Program-made: the position numbers and the translations under genes | The notes under the pieces: model-generated | Database searches by the model: none | Told to the model about the DNA's origin: nothing | The model's input: only the letters and a program-made list of their open reading frames with translations | NCBI RefSeq assembly: GCF_040253615.1 | Contig: NZ_JBEJGY010000004.1 | Span: 4,774,001-4,838,000, forward strand | Length of the DNA stretch: 64,000 bases | From: Streptomyces sp. Edi4 | Lineage (GTDB): Bacteria > Actinomycetota > Actinomycetes > Streptomycetales > Streptomycetaceae | Direction of reading: 5' to 3' | Part shown: one piece after another, positions 18,790 to 26,455 of the stretch | Layout of the letters: every line of letters starts with the position of its first letter | Numbering within the stretch: the stretch's first letter is position 1

Positions 18790-19617
18790 ATGGACAAGCC
18801 CGCTCTGCGCTCTCTGCTGCGCGAGCGCCGCGCGCTGATCACGCCCGAGAGTCATGGGCTGAGCAGACCGACCCGGCAGGGCCGGCGGGCGCCCGGCCTC
18901 TCGCAGGCCCAGATCGACCAGATCCTGCACCGCGCCCCCGACACCTACGGACGCCTGGAGTCCGGCCGCTACCCCAACCCGCCCGCCGACCTGCTCCAGG
19001 ACGTGGCCCGGCTGCTCGGCATGAACGAGCAGGAGTGGATCGCGCTCTGGCGCTACTGCCTCGGCCAGGATCCGCCCTTCCCCCTGCACTCGCAGTCGGG
19101 AGAGGAGATCCCCGGGGTGTGGCAGGAGGCGGTCGACGGCATCGGACACATGGCGTACGTCAACGACCGCTCGTGGAACCTGCTGGCGCACAACGCGTGC
19201 TGGGAGGAGATGTTCCCCGACCGGCGCGTGCCGAGGAACACCATGCGGTGGATGGCGCTCGACCCGGGCGCCCGGGAGACCCTGGCCGACTGGGAGCACT
19301 CCTGGGCGCCGCTCGTGCTGCCTCAGCTGCGGGCCGCGCTGGCCGCCGACCCCACCGACCAGACGCTGGCGCAGATCGAGAAGGAGGTCCTTGAGGACCC
19401 GCTCGCCTCCCGGATCTACAACCGGGCCAGCGCCTACCTGCACCTCGACGGCGACGAGCGCCCCCTCAACCACGCCTCGCGCGGCCCGGGCTGGGTGACG
19501 ATGTGCGCCGCCCAGCCGATGGCCGCGCCGGGCGCCCGCCTGATCATCCTGGTCTTCCACCCGGGCGAGAAGCGCCGCCACACGCGGATGCCGATGCTGC
19601 GGGCGGCCGTGGAGTAG
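18790..19617 (+). CDS. XRE regulator with MmyB-like ligand-binding domain
   Basis: This 275-residue regulator has an N-terminal HTH (about 1-85; LRSLLRERRALITPESHGL, then RRAPGLSQAQIDQILHRAPD and the second helix TYGRLESGRYPNPP). A PAS-like MmyB ligand-binding domain occupies 110-270, with VDGIGHMAYVNDRSWNLLAH, NTMRWMALDPGARETLADWE and LIILVFHPGE typical of the family. The ATG at 18790 has GGGGGA about 9 bases before it. Members named after MmyB of the methylenomycin cluster activate or repress secondary-metabolite or redox genes. The SDR gene at 19744-20508, which is on the opposite strand and convergent, is a conceivable but unproven target. Confidence 0.87.
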   Translation: MDKPALRSLLRERRALITPESHGLSRPTRQGRRAPGLSQAQIDQILHRAPDTYGRLESGRYPNPPADLLQDVARLLGMNEQEWIALWRYCLGQDPPFPLHSQSGEEIPGVWQEAVDGIGHMAYVNDRSWNLLAHNACWEEMFPDRRVPRNTMRWMALDPGARETLADWEHSWAPLVLPQLRAALAADPTDQTLAQIEKEVLEDPLASRIYNRASAYLHLDGDERPLNHASRGPGWVTMCAAQPMAAPGARLIILVFHPGEKRRHTRMPMLRAAVE

Positions 19618-19743
19618 GGCGGGGTGGGGCCGGCGCCCGGGCCGGGCGGAAGTTGGGGCCGGGGCCGACGCCGGGGGCCGGGGCGGGGGCCGGTGCCCGG
19701 GCCGGGCCGAAGCTGGTGCCGGGGGCCGCGCGCTCCGGGTCCG

Positions 19744-20508
19744 CTACAGCTCGCGGTGGACCTTCGTGTTGGAGGCCTGGGCCCTCGGGCGGACGACGAG
19801 CAGGTCGATGTTGACGTGGCTGGGACGGGTGACCGCCCAGGTGATGGTGTCCGCGACGTCCTCGGCGCTCAGCGGCTCGGCCACGCCCGCGTACACCTTG
19901 GCGGCCTTCTCGGTGTCGCCGCGGAAGCGGGTGGTGGCGAACTCCTCCGTCTTCACCATGCCGGGCGCGATCTCCACGACCCGCACCGGACGGCCCACGA
20001 TCTCGAGCCGCAGCGTCTCGGCCAGCACGCGCGCGCCGTTCTTCGCGGCCACGTAACCGCCGCCGCCCTCGTAGGTGGCGTGGCCCGCCGTCGAGGACAG
20101 GATGACGACCGTGCCGTCGCCGGAGGCTTCCAGCGCGGGCAGCAGGGCCTGGGTGACGTTGAGCGTGCCGATGACGTTCGTCTCGTACATCTGGCGCCAG
20201 TCCGCCGGATCGCCGGTCGCGACCGGGTCCGCGCCCAGCGCGCCGCCCGCGTTGTTGACCAGCACCCCGATGGTGCGGAACGCGGTGGCGAACTCGTCGA
20301 CGGCGGCGCGGTCGGTCACATCGAGCGGGTACGCGGTCGCCTGGTGGCCCGCCTCGTTGATCTCGGCGGCCAGCGCCTCGACGCGGTCCTTGCGGCGGGC
20401 GGTCAGCACCACGCGGTAACCGGCGGCGGCGAGGCCGCGGGCGGTGGCGGCACCGATCCCGCTGCTCGCTCCGGTGACGACGGCGATCGGGGTCCCGGCG
20501 GCAGTCAT
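19744..20508 (-). CDS. short-chain dehydrogenase/reductase
   Basis: This 254-residue NAD(P)-dependent oxidoreductase is of the classical SDR family, closest in pattern to YdfG-type 3-hydroxy acid dehydrogenases. The cofactor motif is TGASSGIGAATARGL (residues 12-26), NNAGG follows, and the catalytic Ser-Tyr-Lys are in ILSSTAG and YVAAK. ARRKDRV after beta-2 suggests NADP preference. A good ribosome site, GAGGAG, lies 7 bases before the ATG at 20508. The gene is 85 bp downstream of ynfA and may share its transcript. Substrate is not predictable. Confidence 0.93.
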   Translation of the reverse strand: MTAAGTPIAVVTGASSGIGAATARGLAAAGYRVVLTARRKDRVEALAAEINEAGHQATAYPLDVTDRAAVDEFATAFRTIGVLVNNAGGALGADPVATGDPADWRQMYETNVIGTLNVTQALLPALEASGDGTVVILSSTAGHATYEGGGGYVAAKNGARVLAETLRLEIVGRPVRVVEIAPGMVKTEEFATTRFRGDTEKAAKVYAGVAEPLSAEDVADTITWAVTRPSHVNIDLLVVRPRAQASNTKVHREL

Positions 20509-20593
20509 TCGTGCTCCTCGCGCGCGTGTGGTGAGTACGCCGCCAGGATAGGCGGGGCGTACGACACCCGGCCGGGCCGGTCCGGTCCCGGTC

Positions 20594-20929
20594 TCAGCGG
20601 CCGCGCGGGGCGTACATGATCACGGCCATCCCGGCCAGGCAGACCAGCGCGCCGGTGATGTCCCAGCGGTCCGGGCGGTAGCCGTCCGCGACCATGCCCC
20701 AGACGATCGAGCCCGCCACGAAGACACCGCCGTACGCGGCGAGGATCCGGCCGAACTCGGCGTCGGGCTGGAGCGTCGCCACGAAACCGTAGACGCCGAG
20801 CGCGAGGACCCCCGCGCCGATCCACACCCAGCCCCGGTGCTCCCTGACCCCCTGCCAGACGAGCCAGGCCCCGCCGATCTCGAACAGGGCGGCCAGGACG
20901 AACAGGAGCGCGGAGCGTGCGACGAGCAT
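20594..20929 (-). CDS. YnfA family membrane protein
   Basis: This 111-residue integral membrane protein belongs to the YnfA/UPF0060 family, distantly related to small multidrug resistance transporters. Four hydrophobic helices are visible (about 5-24, 33-52, 62-80, 90-107). Family marks include FEIGGAWLVWQGVREHRG, GRILAAYGGVFVAGSIVWG and PDRWDITGALVCLAGMAVIMYAPR. It acts in the cytoplasmic membrane, and some homologues export toxic cations. It lies between the monooxygenase and SDR genes, all on the minus strand, but the gaps suggest separate or weakly linked transcription. Confidence 0.93.
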   Translation of the reverse strand: MLVARSALLFVLAALFEIGGAWLVWQGVREHRGWVWIGAGVLALGVYGFVATLQPDAEFGRILAAYGGVFVAGSIVWGMVADGYRPDRWDITGALVCLAGMAVIMYAPRGR

Positions 20930-21002
20930 GGGGTTCAGGGTGGCACGGGTTGTGCCCTGGGTGCTGGGTGTGGGGCACGGGTTGTGCTGGGCGTCTTTGC
21001 TC

Positions 21003-22475
21003 CTAGGCGTGTCCCGTCCAGCGTTGGAGCGCGGTGTGCAGCCCGGCCGGGTCGGGGCCGTCGCTCGCCCACGCCACGTAACCGTCCGGCCGCACGAGCA
21101 GCGAGCCCGCGCGCCCGCTCCTCCAGTGCGCGCCGACCACCTCCCCGGGCGCCACGAGCGGGGCGTTCTCGGGTGTCACCAGGACGAACCTGCCCTGCCG
21201 CAGCGCCTCGTACAGACGCCCCCGCGCGAGCTCCAAATCCGGTGCGCGCTTTCCGGTGAGCGGGTGCGCGCCGCGCTCGGCCCGGTAGGCGATGCCGACG
21301 CCGCTGATCATCGCGAGCGCCTTGTCGGCGGCGGGGCGTACGGTCTTGAGGATCGAGACGGCCAGCGAACGGACCGCGCGCTGAAGGGGGTTGTGGGCCA
21401 TCGCGAGCCGGACCAGCACCCCGCTGCTGCGCAGCACCGACGCGCCGACCGGATGGCGTTCCGCCTGGTAGCTGTCGAGCAGCGCCTCGGGGTCGCCGAC
21501 CCGGCCGCGCAGCACGGCGGCGAGCTTCCACGAGAGGTTCGCGGCGTCCTGGAGGCCGGTGTTCATGCCCTGGCCGCCGGCGGGGGAGTGGACGTGCGCG
21601 GCGTCCCCGGCGAGGAAGACGCGGCCGACGCGATAGGACGGCGCCTGGCGTTCGTCGCTGTGGAAGCGGGAGAGCCAGCGCGGGTCGTGCAGACCGTGGT
21701 CGGCGCCCAGGGCCTCCCGGGCGATGGCGCGGATCTCCTCCAGGTCCACGGGTTCGGTGTCGGGAACCTGGCGCTTGCGGTTCCAGCCCATGACCCGGAA
21801 GTACCCGTCGCCGAACGGGGCGACGACGGCGAAGGAGTCGCCTGAGCCGGTGACCGTGAGCATGGTGTCCGGCTCCCGCTCCAGGCGCACGTCCGCCAGG
21901 ACGATCGAACGGATCACCGCCGCGCCGGGGAAGGGCAGTCCAAGCGCTTCGCGCACGCCGCTGCGCGAGCCGTCGGCGCCGACGAGGTAGCGGGCCCGCG
22001 CCGTCAGGTGCCGCCCGTCCTCGGCGTCGCGCAGGGTGGCCGTGACGCCGTTGCCATCCTGATGGAGCGTCAGCAGCGCGGTGGCGTAACGGAATTGGAC
22101 GCCCTCGGCCAGTGCGCGCCGCTCCAGGATCCGTTCCATCTCGTACTGCGGGGTGACCAGGAGGAACGGGAAGCGCGAACGCAGCCGGGTCAGGTCGAGG
22201 GTGACCCGGCCGAACATGTCCATGTGGTCGACGGCTGTGCCGCCCTTGATCAATTCCTCCGCCAGGCCCCGGGCATCGAGCATTTCCAGGGTGCGCGCGT
22301 GGACGCCGAAGGCGCGGGTCAGGTTGCTGATGCCGTGCGGGCGGCGTTCGACGACGGTGACGCTCAGGCCGGTCGCGGCCAGATCGCCGGCGAGAAGCAG
22401 TCCGGTGGGGCCTGAGCCGATGACGAGGACGTCGGCGGTCAACGCGGCGTCGAGTGCGCGGGTGGAGTCGTTCAT
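21003..22475 (-). CDS. FAD-dependent aromatic monooxygenase
   Basis: This 490-residue flavoprotein is of the PheA/TfdB (p-hydroxybenzoate hydroxylase-like) family. The N-terminal FAD motif is VLVIGSGPTGLLLAGDLA (residues 15-32) and the second FAD motif is GRVFLAGDAAHVHSPAGGQG. ARYLVGADGSRSGVREALG is the DG motif of this group. The C-terminal thioredoxin-like extension ends in LLVRPDGYVAWASDGPDPAG. The ATG at 22475 has AGGAGG 6 bases upstream. Homologues hydroxylate phenols, polyketides or rifamycins using NADPH and O2. It diverges from a TetR gene, with a tandem-repeat array between them. A detoxification role induced by the TetR ligand is the natural inference. Confidence 0.92.
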   Translation of the reverse strand: MNDSTRALDAALTADVLVIGSGPTGLLLAGDLAATGLSVTVVERRPHGISNLTRAFGVHARTLEMLDARGLAEELIKGGTAVDHMDMFGRVTLDLTRLRSRFPFLLVTPQYEMERILERRALAEGVQFRYATALLTLHQDGNGVTATLRDAEDGRHLTARARYLVGADGSRSGVREALGLPFPGAAVIRSIVLADVRLEREPDTMLTVTGSGDSFAVVAPFGDGYFRVMGWNRKRQVPDTEPVDLEEIRAIAREALGADHGLHDPRWLSRFHSDERQAPSYRVGRVFLAGDAAHVHSPAGGQGMNTGLQDAANLSWKLAAVLRGRVGDPEALLDSYQAERHPVGASVLRSSGVLVRLAMAHNPLQRAVRSLAVSILKTVRPAADKALAMISGVGIAYRAERGAHPLTGKRAPDLELARGRLYEALRQGRFVLVTPENAPLVAPGEVVGAHWRSGRAGSLLVRPDGYVAWASDGPDPAGLHTALQRWTGHA

Positions 22476-22496
22476 GACTGCCTCCTGGTGCCGGCC

Positions 22497-22694
22497 GTGT
22501 TGGTCGACGCGTGCGGGTCGATACGTGGGGGTCAACGCGTGCGGGGCAATGCGTGCGGGGCAATGCGTGCGGGGCAATACGTGCGGGGCAATACGTGCGG
22601 GAGTGCGGGACAACGCGTGTTGGCCAACGCGTGCGGGTCGATGCGTGCGGGTCGATGCGTGCGGGAGTGCGGGTCGACGCGTGTTGGTCAACGC
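22497..22694. repeat. 14-bp tandem repeat array with palindromic units
   Basis: The array has 13 consecutive units between the divergent monooxygenase and TetR genes. Eleven units are 14 bp (for example GTGCGGGGCAATGC at 22539-22552 and 22553-22566). Two are 22 bp (22595-22616 and 22659-22680), spaced 64 bp apart. Each 22-bp unit is followed by a GTGTTGG unit (22617-22630, 22681-22694), and a third GTGTTGG unit begins the array at 22497. The unit at 22617 contains the perfect palindrome GTTGGCCAAC. A related TGTTGGCCTACATTTGTTGG lies just before the TetR start. Confidence 0.85.
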
Positions 22695-22767
22695 TTGTTG
22701 GCCTGTGTGGGAAATGTAGAACCGGCGTCGCTGGCGTGTCAACAGGTGTTGGCCTACATTTGTTGGC

Positions 22768-23349
22768 ATGACGACCGAAGCCGCCGCCGACGGCCCCCGC
22801 CGCACCTCCGGAGCCACCAAGACCGCGATCCTCGAAGCCGCCCGCGAGCGGTTCGCGGCCGACGGCTACGAGCGCGCGACCATCCGGGCCATCGCCCGGG
22901 ACGCGGGGATCGACCCGTCGATGGTGATGCGGTACTACGGCAACAAGGAGGGCCTGTTCGCGGCCGCCTCCGAGATCGAGCTGGGCTTCCCGGACCCGGC
23001 GGAGCTGCCCGCCGACGGGCTCGGCGCGGCGCTCGTCGCCCACTTCTTCGACCGCTGGGAGGGTGACGACGTGCTGACCGCCCTGCTCAGGGTCGGCGTC
23101 ACCAACGCGACCGGCGCCGAGCGGGTGCGGGCCGTCTTCGCCGAGCAGATGGTGCCGCTCGCCGCCGCCGTCTGCCCGGACCCGGACGACGCCCCGCGCC
23201 GGGCCGCCCTGGTGTCCTCGCAGATCCTGGGCATGGCCCTGACCCGCTATGTGTTGCGGTTCCCGCCCACGGCCGCGATGCCCCGCGACGAGATGATCGC
23301 ATGGCTCGGCCCGACAGTGCAGCGCTATCTGACGGCGGAGCGGGCCTGA
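22768..23349 (+). CDS. TetR family regulator
   Basis: This 193-residue repressor has an N-terminal TetR HTH (about 15-62; TKTAILEAARERFAADGYER, then ATIRAIARDAGIDPSMVMRY, then YGNKEGLF). The C-terminal ligand-binding and dimerisation domain (65-193) has the PDPDDAPRRAALVSSQILGMALTRY pattern of the TetR_C subgroup found in actinobacteria. It diverges from the FAD monooxygenase at 21003-22475 and is the likely repressor of that gene, with the 14-bp repeat array as candidate operator DNA. The last codons lie inside a separate 17-bp tandem repeat, so its C-terminus ends in TAERA followed directly by near-copies of the same DNA. Confidence 0.9.
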   Translation: MTTEAAADGPRRTSGATKTAILEAARERFAADGYERATIRAIARDAGIDPSMVMRYYGNKEGLFAAASEIELGFPDPAELPADGLGAALVAHFFDRWEGDDVLTALLRVGVTNATGAERVRAVFAEQMVPLAAAVCPDPDDAPRRAALVSSQILGMALTRYVLRFPPTAAMPRDEMIAWLGPTVQRYLTAERA

Positions 23350-23397
23350 CGGCGGAGCGGGCCTGAGGGTGGAGCGGGCCTGAGGGTGGAGAGGGCC
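23330..23397 (+). repeat. 17-bp tandem repeat across the TetR stop codon
   Basis: Four consecutive 17-bp units occur (23330-23346, 23347-23363, 23364-23380, 23381-23397) of the type TGACGGCGGAGCGGGCC, changing to TGAGGGTGGAGCGGGCC in the last two. The second unit supplies the TetR stop codon, and every unit begins with TGA. Confidence 0.8.
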
Positions 23398-23539
23398 TGA
23401 GGGCGCGGCGGGCGAGGGGTGCCGGGGCGACGGGTGCTGGGGGCGACGGATGCTGAGGGCGGGCCGGGCCCGGGCTGGTCGCCGCCGCCTGCCCGACGGC
23501 CTCCCCCTGGCGCCGATCCCTGCGCCGTACACTCTCCGC

Positions 23540-24043
23540 ATGCCACAGAAGAGGAGCGTCGGCGGCGTGTCCGGCCCCGGCCCGCGCGGCGATCTGATGC
23601 GTGACCTCGGGGCCGTCGCCCGGCGCTACATGGCGTCGTACGCGCTCTTCAACCAGGCGCTCGCCGACCATCTGGGCCTGCATCCGACGGACTTGCAGTG
23701 CCTCAACCTGCTGGGCCTCGAACCCGGGCCCGTCACCACGGGGCGGATCGCCGAGCTGACCGGCCTCACCACCGGCTCCGCCACCCGGCTCGTCGACCGC
23801 CTGGAGAAGTCCGGGTATGTGACGCGGCGCCGCGACACCGCGGACCGCCGCAAGGTGCTCGTCGAGGTGGTGCCCGCGCGGATGGCGGAGCTGGGCGCGG
23901 TCTGGGGCCGGCTCAACGGCGCGTGGTGGGAAATGTTCGAGGCGTACGAGGACGACGAGATCGCGCTCATCGCCACGCACATGCGCCGCACGATCGACCT
24001 CAGCGCGTCCCAGGCCGAACGCCTCAGGGGCGGCCTGGTCTGA
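23540..24043 (+). CDS. MarR family regulator
   Basis: This 167-residue winged-helix regulator has the MarR core: HPTDLQCLNLLGLEPGPVTTGRIAELTGLTTGSATRLVDRLE, then the wing with GYVTRRRDTADRRKVLVEV (DxRxK signature). Flanking helices at both ends form the dimerisation domain. The ATG at 23540 is preceded by TACACT with 6 bases between, as in leaderless Streptomyces genes, and has no ribosome site. Neighbours are a TetR gene upstream and a convergent Mut7-C gene, so no target is obvious. It may respond to phenolic or oxidative compounds like other MarR members. Confidence 0.9.
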   Translation: MPQKRSVGGVSGPGPRGDLMRDLGAVARRYMASYALFNQALADHLGLHPTDLQCLNLLGLEPGPVTTGRIAELTGLTTGSATRLVDRLEKSGYVTRRRDTADRRKVLVEVVPARMAELGAVWGRLNGAWWEMFEAYEDDEIALIATHMRRTIDLSASQAERLRGGLV

Positions 24044-24070
24044 CCGAGGTGGAGGCGCGGCCCGGGCTGG

Positions 24071-24823
24071 TCATTCCGGGCGGTGGGCGGCCGCGTTCAC
24101 GTGGCCGAACTCGCGGACGGCGTCGTCGACGATGGCCTCAAGGCTCGCGTGGTGCGCCCCGCGCCAGTAGACCCGTTCGCAGGAGCCGCACTCGGCGAAG
24201 ACGTCGTACGCGGTGCGCGTGCCGTGCTCCAGGCGGTCGCCCACCGACTCCTTGTCCGCCTCGCGCAGCGGCGCGTTGCAGGCGGTGCAGCGGCTCCAGG
24301 GCGCGAGCTCGGGCGCGAACCGGCCCAGTACGTCCCGCAGTTGGTCCTCGGTGCGGTGGCTGTAGACGTACGCCCCCGCCCACAACTCCCTGCGGTGCAG
24401 CAGACCCCGGTCCCGCGAGAGCAGCACACGCCGCTCCCGCGCCGAGAGCGCGGCGAGCGCCGGGTCGCCGATGTCCTCGTTCTCGTACGCGGCGTCGACG
24501 CCGAGCAGCCGCAACCGCCGCGCGAGTGTGCCGAGATGGACGTCGAGCAGGAACCGGAGCGGGGCGCCCGGAACCCGCTGAGGGCGCTCGACCGCGCGCA
24601 CCTCGATGAACTCGCCCGCCACCGGGATGTGCGAGACCGGGACCTCGCGGCCGTCCGCGAGCAGCCGGCCGGCCTCGGTCAGGGGGACGCCCAGCGACTC
24701 GACGACGTGGCCCAGGGTGGACACGCCGTCGGTCACCACGGTGCTGCGGCCGTCACGGCGCTTCGTCGGAACGAAGAGCCGCAGCTCAGGGGCGAAGTCG
24801 ATCTGGATCTCCGGTCCGTTCAC
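24071..24823 (-). CDS. Mut7-C RNase domain protein with ubiquitin-like N-terminus
   Basis: This 250-residue protein has two modules. The N-terminal 85 residues are a ubiquitin/ThiS-like fold (Mut7-C ubiquitin domain; RLFVPTKRRDGRSTVVTDGV, then VPVSHIPVAGEFIEVRAVER). Residues 90-245 are a Mut7-C RNase (PIN-like) domain, with LDVHLGTLARRLRLLGVDAAYENEDIGD and SRDRGLLHRR carrying acidic and basic residues of the putative active site. A zinc ribbon follows with Cys pairs CTAC and CGSC. The start is GTG. Such proteins are predicted ribonucleases or RNA-processing factors, but activity has hardly been tested. The gene is convergent with the MarR gene and has no obvious partner. Confidence 0.88.
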   Translation of the reverse strand: MNGPEIQIDFAPELRLFVPTKRRDGRSTVVTDGVSTLGHVVESLGVPLTEAGRLLADGREVPVSHIPVAGEFIEVRAVERPQRVPGAPLRFLLDVHLGTLARRLRLLGVDAAYENEDIGDPALAALSARERRVLLSRDRGLLHRRELWAGAYVYSHRTEDQLRDVLGRFAPELAPWSRCTACNAPLREADKESVGDRLEHGTRTAYDVFAECGSCERVYWRGAHHASLEAIVDDAVREFGHVNAAAHRPE

Positions 24824-24917
24824 GCCGCCAGGATCGCATTGGGACGGGGGTACGGGCCAGGTATTTCAGGCGCGCGCCCCGGTGCGCTCCCCGGGCCGGA
24901 TGTTCGGGAAGCGCTTT

Positions 24918-25757
24918 TCAGGGCCGGAAGGCATCCGCGTGCTCCCGCGCCCAGGACGCGAACGTGCGGGCCGGGTGACCGGTCAGCTCCTCGACGGCCG
25001 ATGTGACAGCATCTGGGCGGCCGTCGTGTGAGGCGAAGTATCCGAGCAGCGCGTCCGCGACACTTTCCGGCATGAACTCGGCCACCGACTCCTTCCAGGC
25101 CGCGCCGCTCACGGTGTTGACAGTCAGCGGACGCCCCGACGCCTCGCCGACGATCGCCACCCGCTCGGCCGCGCTGAGGGAGGCGGGGCCCGTCAAGTGG
25201 TAGGAGCGGCCGCGCAGTTCGGGCCGGGTGAGGACGGCGAGGGCGGCCTCGGCGATGTCGGCCTCGTGGATGGGGCTGGCCTGGGTCCCGGGGTAGGGCA
25301 GGTCCACGGTGCCGGCGGACTTCGCGGCCCAGGACCAGCCCAGCGCGTTGCCCGCGAAGGCGCCGGGTTGCAGGAACGTCGACTGGATTCCGGAGTTCGC
25401 CAGGCCGCGTTCGACGGCGCTGTGCATCGCCGCGATGGCGTTGGTGTCGGCGCCGGGCTCCAGGACGGAACTGGAGGAGAGCAGCGCTATGTGCTGGACC
25501 CCGGCCGCCTTCGCCTCGGTGAGGAACGCTTCGATGTGCTGCGGGTTGGCGTAGAGGAAGACCGACTCGACGCCGGCCAGGGCGGCCGGGAACGTCGCCG
25601 GGTCGTCGAGGTCGCAGACGACGCGCTCCACGCCGTCGGGAACGGTCAGCTTGTCCGGGCTCGCAGAGGCGGCGCGCACGGCGAGGCCGTGCTCTCGCAG
25701 CAGCCCGATGAGGATGGTGGCGACCTTGCCGCGGCTGCCGGTGATCAGGACCGTCAT
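24918..25757 (-). CDS. NmrA-like NAD(P)-binding protein
   Basis: This 279-residue atypical SDR of the NmrA/NAD(P)H-azoreductase-like family has an N-terminal cofactor motif modified to TGSRGKVATILIGLL. It continues with AVRAASASPDKL, DLDDPATFPAALAGVESVFLY, and HIALLSSSSVLEPGA. It lacks a classical Tyr-x-x-x-Lys pair. The C-terminal part (LTGPASLSAAERVAIVGEASGRPLTV) forms the substrate side. The ATG at 25757 has GGAGGG upstream. Family members act as redox sensors or reductases of quinones and small molecules. An unusual 19-bp palindrome lies 162 bp upstream. The divergent regulator often found beside such genes is absent here. Confidence 0.88.
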   Translation of the reverse strand: MTVLITGSRGKVATILIGLLREHGLAVRAASASPDKLTVPDGVERVVCDLDDPATFPAALAGVESVFLYANPQHIEAFLTEAKAAGVQHIALLSSSSVLEPGADTNAIAAMHSAVERGLANSGIQSTFLQPGAFAGNALGWSWAAKSAGTVDLPYPGTQASPIHEADIAEAALAVLTRPELRGRSYHLTGPASLSAAERVAIVGEASGRPLTVNTVSGAAWKESVAEFMPESVADALLGYFASHDGRPDAVTSAVEELTGHPARTFASWAREHADAFRP

Positions 25758-25918
25758 GAGGCGAATGCCCTCCGGGTGAAGGAAGTTGAGGCGTGCGGCA
25801 TTGTTCGTTCACGTTCACGTACGAAGACCGAGCCTACGTCGCGGTCGGCCACGGGCACGGTGACGCATGGCGATGCGCCCTGCCTGTCGGACGGTGAGCG
25901 ATAACCTGCGTCAGGCAA

Positions 25919-25937
25919 TATCTGCGACACGCAGATA
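25919..25937. promoter_or_regulatory. 19-bp perfect palindrome, candidate operator
   Basis: TATCTGCG-ACA-CGCAGATA has perfect 8-bp arms and sits in an AT-rich patch (25915-25943) within otherwise very GC-rich DNA, 162 bp upstream of the NmrA-like gene. The features suit a repressor-binding site. No regulator gene is adjacent. Confidence 0.55.
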
Positions 25938-26099
25938 AATATCCCCGCCGGACGGGGAGCCGTCAAACGCGTTTCGGGGACGGGGGACTGAGACGGGCCA
26001 GGGGTGGCGACGGGGACGGGGGACGGGAAGGGGGCGGGCAGGGGAGGGGACGGGCAGGGAAAGGGACGGCCTGGGGGGCGACCACAGCGCTGGTCAAGG

Positions 26100-26385
26100 T
26101 CGAGGTGGTCACGGTGCCCCCGGCGGTCACGGTGTCGGTGGCTACGGTGGGCGTGGGCACCGGGTCGAGGTGGTCACGGTGCCCCCGGCGGTCGCGGTGT
26201 CGGTGGCCACGGTGGGCGTGGGCACCGGGTCGAGGTGGTCACGGTGCCCCCGGCGGTCGCGGTGCCGGTGGCCACGGTGGGCGTGGGCACCGGGTCGAGG
26301 TGGTTACGGTGCCGGTGGCCATGGTGCCGGTGGTGACCGTGGGCGTGGTCACGATGCCAGTGGTCACCGTGGGTGTGTCACCGTG
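26100..26385 (+). repeat. 65-bp tandem repeat array
   Basis: Three complete 65-bp units (26100-26164, 26165-26229, 26230-26294) begin TCGAGGTGGTCACGGTG and differ at only a few positions. A diverged fourth segment at 26295-26385 is built of shorter GGTCACCGTGGGCGTG-like units. The rest of the 25758-26455 interval is low-complexity G-rich DNA at 25980-26090 without a credible gene. Because 65 is not a multiple of three, the array does not encode a repeated peptide in one frame. Confidence 0.85.
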
Positions 26386-26455
26386 AGGTGGGGGCGGTCG
26401 CCGGGGCGACTATCGCGGTGGCCGGTAGCGCCCCGTGCGCTCTACTCTTCGCCGC

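Noticed and set aside
22488..23066. Cys/Gly/Arg-rich open frames across the 14-bp repeat array
   Set aside because: They are translations of tandem DNA repeats and run into the TetR gene out of frame.
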